Part shown: positions 22,441 through 34,900 of the stretch, piece by piece
Position numbering within the stretch: the first letter of the stretch is position 1
Layout: each line of letters opens with the position of its first letter
NCBI RefSeq assembly: GCF_016097555.1
Contig: NC_054702.1
Span: forward strand, 84,872,175-84,936,174
Reading direction: 5' to 3'
Source: Gigantopelta aegis
Lineage: Eukaryota; Mollusca; Gastropoda; Neomphalida; Peltospiridae
DNA length: 64,000 nt
Translations under genes and position numbers: made by a program
The notes under the pieces: model-generated
The model's input: only the letters and a program-made list of their open reading frames with translations
The model's database searches: none
What the model was told of the DNA's origin: nothing

Positions 22441-22929
22441 TGATACCTGTAACTGTACCTGTAATAATTATTTTTTATGTTTATAATTATTTTTTGTTTT
22501 TTTATACCAGTGACAAATAAATAATGTTTTAAGAATTGAAAATTGTGTACTTTACCATACTGCGATTTTATAAAAACAACCAGCATTTTAGAACCCATGT
22601 TTACATCATTGCTGATTCCGAAAGGTGGCCTATATAGAGTGTGTAATAATAAAATAAATAAATAAATTTCCCAGGATTAAATACAAATGTATTATTACTC
22701 TAGTTGTATCTATTTGTACACTGAGCATTGATTTAAAACTCAACTACCGGGTATATATTGGCAGCATATAATATATATGTTTGCTTACTTTGTAACATGA
22801 CCTAAATGCAAATGCAATGCTTAGTATAATGTGCAGCAACTCGATAAACAAGGAAGTTACAGTTTCAAAACACTTTATGGCCAATGATTTATTGCAACAT
22901 CCATCAGGCTATGTACATAAAGTTCTACT

Positions 22930-23032
22930 ACTACCAATATACACTATTTGTCTGCTTGACAATGTGTCATAGTATAATGTGGTACTACACTATTTGTCTG
23001 CTTGACAATGTGTCATAGTATAATGTGGTACT
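22930..23032. repeat. Tandem duplication of about 50 bp
   Basis: 'acactatttgtctgcttgac' to 'ataatgtggtact' occurs twice without change. Confidence 0.9.
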
Positions 23033-23441
23033 TATATATATAGTCGTATTATACATCCAATGTTTAGCAAACAAAAATCTCACAGCATTCCTTCACTGTG
23101 TGGTGTTGCCTGCAGGATTGTAAACATTCTGAATAAAATTTTAATTGCACTTTTACAAATGTATGAAAGACAATCTTAGATGTTAGAATTGTTTGTGATT
23201 TTAAATAGTTTTCTTATTCTAAATATTTCTGTTGTGCATTTCCGTTTAATTTTTGTTAATTACCATATTTTGACACCCGTAAAATATATTCACTTGATCG
23301 TTTACTTCTGCTTATGTATATGTGTATGTTTGTGCCTTCTATTTTCATTTCATGTCTCAATAAATACATTTACATTTATACCCATGCATATACATGTATA
23401 TGTACTTCAAAAATAATTTCTGTTATGTCTTTTATGTTATC

Positions 23442-23650
23442 AGTCCCCTACCAGTCCAACTGGAGGGGACTATAGGTTTCCTCTACATCCTTCTGTCTGT
23501 CGGTCCATCTGTACCACATACAGTTTTCGAAACTTTTGTTTTTGCAATGCCTTAAGATATTGTGCTGAAATTTTGTATATAGCTTTATCATTACTTGTAT
23601 CAGGTGTGACTTTCATGGCGATTGACTCATTTTAGACAGAGTTTTGTCCA
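23442..23650 (+). repeat. Dispersed repeat starting with a 'gtcccctaccagtccaac' box
   Basis: The box and the following 'gactataggtttcctctaca' and '(tctg)n' are found inverted at about 35280-35395 and 39740-39830. The same family is therefore present three times in the window. Confidence 0.7.
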
Positions 23651-24059
23651 TGAATTTAGAAGACTTAAAAAATTAGTTTTTCAGACTTTTAGGATGTGTG
23701 AAATTCGCCAAATTATCTATCAAACTTCGAAAATAGCAGAAAACCCAGTTATTTTGTAACAAAATATCAATTATTTCATTAAATTATTTTGCCAATTGTT
23801 TTTAAATTCACAAATGGTTGATATGATCAATAAGAATATAGAATATGAAAAATATCAAAACTACAGACTTTATCAAATTATTATCCTTCATTATACAATT
23901 GACATGCTTTTTGAGAACCTAAATTTTGTGTACTTGAATAATGACCACTGTATCGGAGATGAAATTGCATCATTGAATCGATTCACCTATATAGTGGATC
24001 CGTTCAAATGACAGTTTTTTTCCTCATATTCCAACCAGTTCACAACAACTAGTCAAAGG
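23651..24059. other. Gene-free stretch
   Basis: AT-rich. A 71-codon plus-strand open frame has no recognisable content. Confidence 0.4.
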
Positions 24060-24094
24060 TCGTTGTATATGGAAAGTGCATAATTTAAAAAAAT

Positions 24095-24235
24095 AAAATA
24101 TCCCTTGCTGCTAATGGAAAAATGTAGCGGATTTCCTCTGATGACTACGAGTCATAATTGCCAAATGTTTGACATCCAATAATAAATCAGTGTGCTCTAG
24201 TGGTGTCATTAAACAAAACAAACTAACTATATGAG
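24095..24235 (+). repeat. SINE 3' fragment
   Basis: 'atcccttgctgctaatgga', 'gtttgacatccaataata' and 'cattaaacaaaacaaact'. Confidence 0.78.
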
Positions 24236-24963
24236 AAGACTAGAGATGTAATGATATGGGTAAGTCAGGATACGATACATATCCCGATAAGTGGGTTGCG
24301 ATATGATACGTATCGTGATACTTAATGATCCTAGTTATTATGCAGTGTAAAATATTTCTTGAACTTACAGGGTTTTTACCATTAAACTATATATCAATTA
24401 CGTCCAGCTAAGTTATTAATTTTAACAAATCCAATGTTTCACGTCATCCTAATGTTTGTAGAACAAGTGACTCAAAATTAATTTATGCAAAACAGAAAAG
24501 GTATGCACCTCGACTGTAAGACATATACATGTACATGTATGTATCATGTATTGCAATACAGCTGCCATGCATCAGTGTATCATATAGTGGACTTTGTATG
24601 GCACTATGGTACTTTATTGCCGTATTGTTACACTTCTAGACAAGAAACATAATTAATTAATCATCACCATGTCCATGTTCAACAAAGAATGAGAAAAATA
24701 TGGCAAATAAGATTTATTTCAAGACTAATACATTTAATTCAATAATATTTACAAAGTCTTAAGTAATGAATATTGATCACTGTTCATTGACAACATTTAA
24801 AAATTGTAATTGAATGTCCTTTTCCCAAAATTAACTACCAACATTATTTAATCTTTAGACATTTTAATGTCCACAATTATACTGCTTCCAACAGCAGTAA
24901 TTAATGATTACAGTACCGGTAATCTCCCTTGTGAGTATTAAGATCTAAGAAGACGGATACAAG

Positions 24964-25492
24964 TCCTTCTTGACCAGTCCTAGCCCGAGTACTTAAGGTG
25001 TCTCCAGCAGAGATCGAGGTATTTTAACATTTTGTGTTAAATTAGTACGGTAAACATGTATAAGTTATCAAAGAGACAGAGAGAAAAAGAAATGCTCCTA
25101 AAATATAGCTAGAGAAATTTTCTGATCATTCTGGCTAAATCTAGTATCAAAATTTAATGTCAATATTTTAGAAAACTTAACATGACTACATACAAAATAA
25201 TATATTCCTCATTTATTATTTAATAGTAACTTCCGATTCTTCTTCACCCACCCTGACCTTGAGTACTTATGGTTTCTCCAGTAGAGACAGGTATTTTAAC
25301 ATTTTGCATTAAATCAGTAACCTATGAATTAGAATAAGTTATCAAATACATAATAGAAAGACGGAGAGAGAAAAAAATACTACCTAAATATAGCTAGGGA
25401 AATTTTGTTATCAAACACCTGACTAAATCTAGTATCGCAATTTAATGTCAATATTTTATAACACTTAACAAGACTATATACAAAATAATACA
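24964..25492. repeat. Tandem duplication with a period of about 290 bp, diverged
   Basis: Copy 1 (about 24964-25205) and copy 2 (about 25252-25492) share 'gtattttaacattttg', 'ataagttatcaaa', 'atagctag', 'taaatctagtatc' and 'tttaatgtcaatatttta'. Confidence 0.85.
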
Positions 25493-25672
25493 CAATGAAA
25501 CCTGTTTAAACCAGATCACACTGGGAACCTAATATTTATCTGATTTAAACACGATCTGGTGTTTAGAGGGTTGCATTTTAGAATTTAAAACATTCTGGGC
25601 CATTAAACTTAGCTGTTTTAACAGGATTCTGGTTTATTTTGGGTCCAGTTTAGACAGGTTTCACGGTATAAT
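25493..25672. mobile_element. MITE with 'AATGAAACCTGTTTAAAC' ends
   Basis: The left 'aatgaaacctgtttaaacc' is mirrored on the right by 'agtttagacaggtttcacgg'. Two internal 'aaccagat/atctggt' blocks also mirror each other. It is short and has no coding capacity. Confidence 0.75.
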
Positions 25673-25691
25673 TAATAAGTTTATTATTCAT

Positions 25692-26035
25692 TAAAGGCAT
25701 ATTGTCACAGACTACTGACCTATTTAATGGTCTAACAAAGTATTACCTGAACAAAAATAATTTGATTTGTCCCTAAATGTACTTTATTCAACCATCTTCA
25801 TAACCACCATACTCCATTTATTAATGACATTTTGTAAAAATAATTAAATTATGGCAATGGTCCATAATTCAAAAACTAAACTTGCCAAGAGGGATGACAT
25901 GGATTTCACTCCATCATGGTTCAGTTAAGGTGATGCGATAGCTAGATTTGGTTTCCAACAATTAATGTAATTTTTATTTATTATCCATTTTTTTTAGAAA
26001 TATGGTCCTTAAATCCATGGCAGTATGCCTTTAAC
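25692..26035. mobile_element. MITE with 'TTAAAGGCATA' ends next to the cadherin 3' end
   Basis: The left 'ttaaaggcatattgtcaca' and right 'ggcagtatgcctttaa' are inverted repeats with TTAA at each side. Its right end lies about 45 bp from the cadherin stop codon, and it contains the best minus-strand poly(A) signals. Confidence 0.75.
25973..25982 (-). terminator. Candidate poly(A) signal of the cadherin gene
   Basis: On the minus strand this reads AATAAATAAA, two overlapping signals about 100 bp after the stop codon. They lie within the MITE at 25692-26035. Confidence 0.45.
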
Positions 26036-26081
26036 AACTGCTGATTGTTCTCGATGTACAGAAACTCAAGTGGACTGTTTT

Positions 26082-26147
26082 TTAAGAGACAGGCAGTGGA
26101 GGTGGAGGTGGCGGCAACGATGCTGGAGGTACTGAATTACCAGTGGT
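26082..26147 (-). CDS. Cadherin gene exon 37 (last coding exon, proline-rich tail)
   Basis: Acceptor CTATTTCAG, then TTGNSVPPASLPPPPPPLPVS and a TAA stop. LPPPP fits the ligand pattern of EVH1 domains (Ena/VASP) and could also bind profilin or SH3 domains. It is assigned from the clean acceptor, the matching phase and the tail-like composition. It is 1.3 kb from the previous exon. Confidence 0.7.
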   Translation of the reverse strand, partial: TTGNSVPPASLPPPPPPLPVS

Positions 26148-27112
26148 CTGAAATAGAGAGTAATCGTCAAAGCATTCAGTATAACACATATTCTTCATAC
26201 ACAGTCAGGTGCATTAGTAATGTTCAATCAAAAACATTTCTTCAGTGACATGATTGCTAATGTCATTCAAATAAAAAATTAGCTATTTTATTACAAAGGT
26301 TCGCCACATTAAAAAAAAAAGGGGTCTATTTATTTTGACCCCTGTTGAAACAGTTCCAAGAGCAGACAAAGCAGTTTACATCATCATCACTGTGTGGGAC
26401 AACAAATCTTGGTAGTACTAGTAGAGAAAATAATTATTAAAGTTTTGTCTTTCATTAAGGGCTTACTGTTGGGTTTCATTTACCATTAATGTTTGTACAA
26501 GTTCATATAACTTTAACACTGCAGAACACATTTCACATAATTATAGAATATTAAACAAGCTTCTATTTCGTATTATATTTATGTCCCGAGTGAAATAATT
26601 TTCAGGTTTAGTGAGTGACAATGAAAATTATTTCATGAGAAAACATGATATGAAATTGTAGTGAGTTTAATATTCTATTTATTGCCCATAATCGATCTTA
26701 ATTAATATCACTCGTCTCATTTGGTTGATGTCAATCCATGATGTCATCATGTGACGTTGAAGTGTTACATCCCACCAAGTGTACCAAGATATTTTTAACC
26801 ATATGGGTAATAAGAATGCATTTCTTTCATTAAAGATTTAAATTGTGACTGTATAGCAAATTGCTATACGTTATTTTTAAAAGTATGTTTGCTTGCTAAA
26901 AGCCTTAAATTAGGACTATAATTACTTTATTATCAGTTATAACTTTAAATTATTTTAAAATAATTTTTATAACAAAGTTCAATTGTGGTCTTGGTATCTT
27001 ACACATTATATATCATACATGTCATGAAACCCACTACTGTCACATGTCTACTCATATTTTTAGTTTTCATTTGCAGAAGTATCAAGTACCCAGGCGCACA
27101 TGATCTTTTTTT

Positions 27113-27143
<31 letters not shown>

Positions 27144-28947
27144 GGGTGCCACCATGTAGCAAGCAAAGTTTATTTAGGGGATCAAGACATGTTTCCTGGA
27201 AAATACACTTGAGCACACATGCCTGAGTACCATTTTAAAACATGGAGAAATCAAAAACAGAGATTTAATATGAAAAGAAAACATAATAGTACCTGAAAGA
27301 CGAGAATGAAGGGTGAATTGGAATTTAAAAACAACTCTACCCTCCCTCCCTCCTTCCCACTCCCTCCACAAAACAAAACAAAAAAATTCGGCCATAAAAC
27401 ACCCACAATCAAAAGAGAGATGCATATATTAGCATTCAATTAAAAATACAACTAACATGATTGGATTCATCTTGCTGAGATTCTGTTTTGCTTGACTGGT
27501 CGGAATCCTTCTTTTTCTTCTTGATGCAAACAACCACAATAATAATTATTATTATCACCAGGACACCACCACCTAGGCAAAATTGTAAAATAAAATTACT
27601 GATGTTAGCATAAATATATGTTTAAGGTTGTGAACAGGATAAACAGTGACATGTACTAAACAAAAAAGTAAGATTAGTAAAACAAATTACATAATACATG
27701 TATGTCACATTAACCTATGAAGTAAAATGGCTGTTCCCTTTTCCACAATGGAAACATAATCATCCAATAGTTGTTGAGTTACAAGACTAGGATTACATTT
27801 GATTCATCCCAACAATCTTGTTTAATTTTCTTCAAGACTATCATCTGGATATTCATAAAAGTTTTACTGCACTGATTTTATGCACTGGACACCAGCAATT
27901 CAAATATTTCTGAGCATCAAAATGAGAAACTGATTCAACAGGATTTGCTGTAAGTTAAAAACCACAACTTGGATTGCAGCTTTAGAAAGAAGGGACTTTG
28001 GATACAAAGAAGCAACATGGCAGTGTCCTTATAATGTCATTATAATGTCATAATTTAAAAAATTAATTCATGGAGGATATATATATGCTGGTTGCAGCAT
28101 TGCAGCTGGTTTATTTCGCTTAATATTGTAAGAAGCGTGCCCTCTGAACTCTAAAAACTATGCATCCCCAGTTGAAAGGCGAATTAATATATCAGTCACC
28201 TCACCCCACACCACCCCATCTCATCCCACCCCATCCCAGCTGTTGGCATCTTCGATGCCTGTTGTACATTCATTTTGCGTATATTGTAAAAGTAAGTTTT
28301 TAAAACTGATCTGGCAAACCCCATATTATCGGGTCCTTCCCCAGATTGCTCTATCGGTGATGTATCGGTTTTTAACATAACTAAATCACTGGTGACTGAT
28401 AAACATTAATAGATACATAAATAGAAAAGCTAAAGTTGACACGATTCACGCCTCTGAGAGCAAAAACAAACAGCGCTAACAATTTTTACAAATGCTCTTT
28501 GAAGTTAACTAGACTGTGTCTGTAATTAAATATTACGTAGCGAGGCTCTCCACCATGGACGAACACCGACTACTAAACATAGGATCATTTCATTCTGCTT
28601 AGTCGGCGATCTATTATTCTGTAATTACCACCCTAATCCTCGAAAGCCAAGACCACCCGAGACAGGTGCGCTTCGCTTGTTTGACATGATTGACAATACA
28701 TATTAAAATACTATCAGCAATGACAGTTTGATCAAGCCACATGCATCGAGTTTTAGAGGTGCATACTCTATTAAATCTTTATGGTGGGACCAAAGAATTA
28801 AGTCGAGAGATCGAGGTTATCGAGTTTTCGAAGTTTGAGTTTTTGAAGGTCGTTATTACTAGTTTGTATAGCAACTCGGCCGGGACCGTCGCTTCAGATC
28901 GAGAGATCAAAGTTTTCGAGAGATCGAAGGTCGAGTGATCGAAGTTT

Positions 28948-28988
<41 letters not shown>

Positions 28989-31900
28989 TGTATATATATT
29001 CTGAAAAATCAATGGTCATCACACTGACTTGGTAAAATGTGGTCATACTTGAGCCAATAATGGTCAAAGGTAGCCAGCCACCAATTTTAAACTTTGGCTA
29101 TATGATTTGGGGGTGGGATTCCACCTTTTAATGGTTTATTTTACTTTAGAAAATGAAATGGATGTCAGTGATGAATGAATATTTGTCTGACTCCAGTGTC
29201 TGACCTGCACCACCAGCAATCATTGGCAGCGGTAATCCTCCTCCTTCTTCACCACCACCTGGAACTGGCTGTTTTAACACAGCCTCTTGAATAGCTGGAC
29301 AGAAAAGACTTTCAGGATCATCTGCAGAGTCTGTAAATAAAAAATATTTGATACAGCATCAGTGATACAAGGTGAAATAATCAGCTTTAATAAAAACATT
29401 CATAATAGTTTATTTAATGAGAATATTTTCACATATTTTTTTAATAGAATTTATACAAATGACCTCAAAATAAAGAAAATACAGTTTCTTCAAAGATTCA
29501 AGATATACTCCATTCCTGCTGGTATCCTCCATTCCTGCTGGTTTTCAGTGGTTCCTAAGTTTGGGCTGTCATATCAAATAGCAAGCATATAATAGCAATA
29601 AATGTATTATAATTATGTGATGTTTATAAATATTTGAAAGTGACCAAGTTTAATAGCTACACATAGATCCAAACCTAAACATATGTATGATTCAAATAAA
29701 CAAAATCATCCGACACTATTTTTCTTTGACAAAAAAAGATCCAAAAGTCATTAATCTCGAGTTTTTAAGAGTCAAATTCAGTAAGAAATATGCATTTACT
29801 TACCTATGCTTGCACAAGTTTTTTCAAGTGAGGTGAGAACCTCTTTTACTGTGTAACCGACATCTTGTGAATCCATCACAACAAATGATACCTTGAGTTT
29901 TCCATTACTAGGCTGTGTCACACTCTGAACATAAACTCTGGGATGTTTATTGGTATCACTAGACCGTTTCCTTCTGCTTGTAGTGCTCTGAGATCCAGCT
30001 GAAGCAAATGTGGGAAACCTCCCATAACTGGAAACAAAATCCATAAATCTAGCCTTGAACTCATCTACATCCACTTTACCCAAATTGAATTTCAGGACGA
30101 CAATACAAGTCTTTTCCTCAACACAACTCTTGTCCTCTTGGTCTACCTTTGGCACACATAGTTCAGAGGAGGAACAGGAGCTGTGGGAACAAGACTTTGT
30201 GATATATTCACAGTGTATGCCAGATCGACCTGGCGGACATCTGCAGATGTAGGTGCGGTGTTTGTCAATGCAAGATCCTCCTGCAAAACAGACAGACTTC
30301 ACACAGTCATCAACACTGAGGTCACACACCTTGCCAGTCCATCCAACTTTGCAGACACATTTATACCCTTCAGATGTAGTATTATCTTGTGTACACACGC
30401 CATTGTTCAAACAAGAAACATGTGCACAGATATTGTTTTGTGAGTTATCAATTTCACAGCGTGGACCACTGAAGCCCTCACATTTACAGGAAAAGCCACC
30501 GACTTCATCAACACATTTCCCTCTGTTCTGACAAGTGTCATTCTGTTTTCTTTCTTTACAGTCATCAACATCTGTACAGTTGTAACCATCCCCAACAAAG
30601 CTTTCCAAGCACTGACAAAACTCGAAGGTTTCATTCTGTTTCACACACTTGGCATTGGCACCACATCCAGTGTCAGCTCTCATACACCTAACAGACCTTA
30701 TGATTAAGATGGTGATTTTCCTGGATGATACTTGCTGCGTCTGCATGTTCTTTGCCTGAATTGTCACCATTACAGAATGGGAGGTAACTGAATCAAAACT
30801 CTGAGCTAAAACTAACTGTGAATTATTCTTGATTTCAAATAAGTCTAAATCATCATCAGTAATTTTGAAGACAATGTTTTCTCCGAGAGTTTGATTTACA
30901 TTGTACAGAGCACCAATCACTGTTCCCACTGGAGCATCCTCCTTGATGCGGGTGTCACTAATGGTGATATCTGGAAGCTGGAGAGCCTTTAGGTCAATGC
31001 CAGTGATGGGGAAAGTGAAGATCTCTTCCAGAGAGAGGCTTGGTTGTCCATTGTCAGTGACCTTGATACTAATCTTCAGTTCCGGATTTGGTTTGTCCAT
31101 CTGCGCTGTGGGAATTGGCTTTATTAAGGTTAGCGTGTTCTTATTTTTAACCTGAAATAAGATATAATCATTATCATGTTTAGTCATAGAACTATTATAC
31201 TGGCAGTAGTAGCAGTGTTGGTGGCGTTAGCAGCAGCAGTGGCAGTAGTAGTAGTAGTAGTAGCAGTAGCAGCAGCAGCAGCAGTAGTAGCAGTGTTGGT
31301 GGCAGCAGCAGCAGCAGTGATAGTAGTAGTAGCAGCAGCAAAACCACCACCACCACAATCTCAGCAATAGTAGCAATAATAGTAATAGTAGTAAGATGTT
31401 TCAACTTATTTATTGTATTTTCATTACATATGTGATTTTTCATATATTTAAAAAAAAAAAATATTTTCAATAATTTTTAATGGCAAATGGCTGTATTAAT
31501 TGTTGTCATCACCTGTATGAGATCAGAGTTTGGTCCTTGTGTGTTAAATGTGTGTGTCTGCCCGCGGTCTGGGTCCTCCACTGTTAAGTTACCTATCACA
31601 AAGCCAGCCTTTCCCATCGCAGGCAGAACAAGTGGAGCATCAAGCTTTATCGCTGTCGGCTTCTCGTTCACATCCTCTACAGTTATTGTTACCACCTGAC
31701 AAACAAACATAAGAAACATATTCCTCTATCACATAATAATAATAAATGCTCATGCTTTTCTAAAATAAGTATAGTATGTGGTAACCCATGTACAAGTTAC
31801 CACAAAATACAGGTCTAGTATACAATTGTTATTACTTTAAAATCCCTTCATGTTTTGTTATTCATCTGTATCACTGTTCTTTCTGTACTGATACCTGTAT

Positions 31901-34900
31901 GAGTATCTTACATTTGTATAACACACAATTGATCAACATTTATGTGGTGTTGTTGTGGAGAACTAAGTACACTTCTCAACCTTTTTGACCATTCTTGAAT
32001 TACTTTTATACCTGCCACATGCAATGAAGGGTCAGATATGTCTATTTTAGATAAGATATCGGATATTGCACATGGAATCCCAGCAGGAAAAAAATATATA
32101 GACTGTGTCAATAGCAAGCTATCTTGAACATATAAAATTATTTACTATACATAAATATAGAAGAAAACTAGAGAGTCTAGGATTATTTAGTTTTTAAAGT
32201 TTTTGGACCACTATTAATGACATTTTCTGCATAATACTCTTACTGAGGGAAGATCAACCAATGGTGTTAAAATGCATATTTTAACACTGTCCGGAGTGTA
32301 TGCAGGAAGTAGTGGAGGGGGATCTAGATTGTGGTGATCAAAGATTTTAGGGGGATTGGGTCATGCTCCACCAGACAAAATACATTGAAAAAAACAATTT
32401 GCTTGGAGTAAAGAGACGTTTTGATCTCTAACCCCTCCGTCTCTACTACACATATGCCTGGATCTAGTTATATCAGAAAAATTATTAATGTTTTAAGGAA
32501 AATCGTTAGCACTAGTTGTACTAATATCCCGTCAAGAATACTAATATGTATTACAATATCCATTTACAGAAGAGTAACAATTGAGAATTAATTTCTCACC
32601 TTGGAAACATCAAACTGCCCATCAGAGCAGGACAACTCAATCTTGTGCTGTGATGTTTTCTCAAAATCCAACATGTCCGCCAGCACCAGAGCCATGCTGT
32701 TCTCCTCCGCCTTCACAACAAACGGCGACCTGTCGTCCTTCACGTGACATGAGTGTTTCTGATCAACGTCGTCATCCTCAACGTGTAGCGTGGACACAAC
32801 GAAACCCACGGTCGTGTTTTCAGGGATCGATTCAATGTTGTCTGTGATTATCTTTGTGGGTGCTTCATTGATATCTTTCACTTCAACAGTAAACTCTTCC
32901 TGCATGGTAATTATGAAATATAAAATTATTTTGAATTTATAATTTTTGTTTAATTATAAGAAAAAGATTGAATAATAATATATGTTTATCTACATAATTA
33001 AACAAACAGTATTTGATTAACTTTATGAAGTTTTTATAATTATCACCCTTTTTATGAGTGTACAAACCATATACATGGAGTCAATGGAGGGGGTTAATGC
33101 TAAATTGCACTTTTTACCCCCTCCCAAATGTAAAAAAAATAGACCTTGCAATAAAAATAATTTTAATGTTTGCGTTTAGAAGGGACGCAGGGATAGAAAA
33201 ACAGAATTTGCTTTGTACCATTACTTTATTAGTAGACAATATATATATTTTTAATATTGGTACAACAAATATGCCAATACACACCGTTTTACCAAGTGGA
33301 GGAGTTCCACTGTCTGATGTTGTAATGGAAATGTTGTATTCAGACTTGGTTTCGTAATCCAGTGGAGTCGATCCTGTTACTAGCCTGTTCTCTTTGATTG
33401 CAAAATAACCTGTACAAAAATCCATAATTATGAGTATATATTTGAGGGGTGGCATGTGATATCCTTTCTGTGGAATGATGAATATAAAATATCCCTTGCT
33501 ACTAATGGAAAAAATATAGTGGGTTTCCTCTCTATGACTTTATGTCAAAATTAACAAATGTTTGACATCCAATAAATCAGTGTGGTCCAGTGGTGTCATT
33601 AAACAAGGCAAACTTTATTTATATTTGAGGGTTAATTGCATCTACAATCTATTTAACATGTGTAGATCTCAGTTTGCGTATAAATAAATAAAGACTAGCA
33701 TTATTTCTGTAGAATATTTGCAATATAAATACTGGTTGTTGTCATAAATACATGTTCAAAATATATACATTTAATTGGCAGCCATACACATTATGACAAC
33801 TTCCTACAATTTAACCTTTTCAATTCTGTCCTGGGATGACGTTATAGACTGAGCCTTTTCATGATGTCAAAGTACTAGTGGCATGCAGTGTGCCGTCACA
33901 TCTACAACATAATTAACATGATGGTGTGCTGCATGCTGTCAAACTACATAAGGATTAATTAATAGCTGTTATAATTTTTACTAATTACAAACAAAGAATT
34001 GTGGTGCCGGTATAAATTTTAATAGTTACAAAGAAACCATACTTCTTTCTATTGATAACTATTAACAAGTTACCTTTGTCTGTCTCCATCTGTGTGAGCG
34101 AGTAGGTGAATGTCTGGCCTCGGTCTGCATCCTCTGTTCTCAGAATGCCGATCTCAGTTCCAGGAGGGGAATTCTCTTGTACTGTGTTTGCACTGAGAGT
34201 GAGTCTAGAGGGAGGCTCATTCATATCTTCAACCTAGACACACACCACAGGTGGTATATTAAATTTACTTTACAAAATCAGGACCATTGGCATAGCCAGG
34301 ATTTTATATTGGGGGCACCAACATAAGGGAGGGGCCACCTACTGTACTGCCTACGAATGGTGTTATAGGAAAATATAAAACGTGAAGGGGGAAGAAGTTA
34401 ATTGGGGGGGGGGGGCATGGCCTCAACACACACACACACCCCATCACCCAGCTATGCCAGTGATCTTTACGTAACCCTATTATATTGATAGTTATAGACC
34501 AAATCAATGATAGTTTAAAACATTTAGTGAGAACTATAACTTGCATTTTTGCAAACTTGAATAACTGGTTTTAAAATAAATTACAAAATTTAGATTTTTT
34601 TTGCTATATATAGCTATAAGAATTATAAATACATTGTATAAAAAGAATATAAAACTATATATAAACATTGTCAAAGATAAAATGAAAATCTTTTTTTTAG
34701 ATGTAATCACAATAATTATACATTTATGAACTGACTATACCTCTATGGTAAATGTCTGAGATGCTGAAAGACCTTCAGGATCTGTAGCTGTAATTGTGAA
34801 TTGTGCAGACTGAAGCAGCTCATAGTCAAACACCTTGTTTGCTGTCAATGTGTTGTCACCTTCTATAGCAAACATTGTGTCATTATTGATCTTGTAAGTC

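Noticed and set aside
27436-27456. Read-through of exon 36 as the gene's only C-terminus
   Set aside because: Not excluded, but the donor GTTAGT plus a phase-matched downstream exon with a clean acceptor makes splicing to 26147 more likely; kept as an alternative isoform.
31195-31470. 91-codon leucine-rich minus frame
   Set aside because: CTG/CTA repeat in a 361-nt intron, flanked by clean splice sites.
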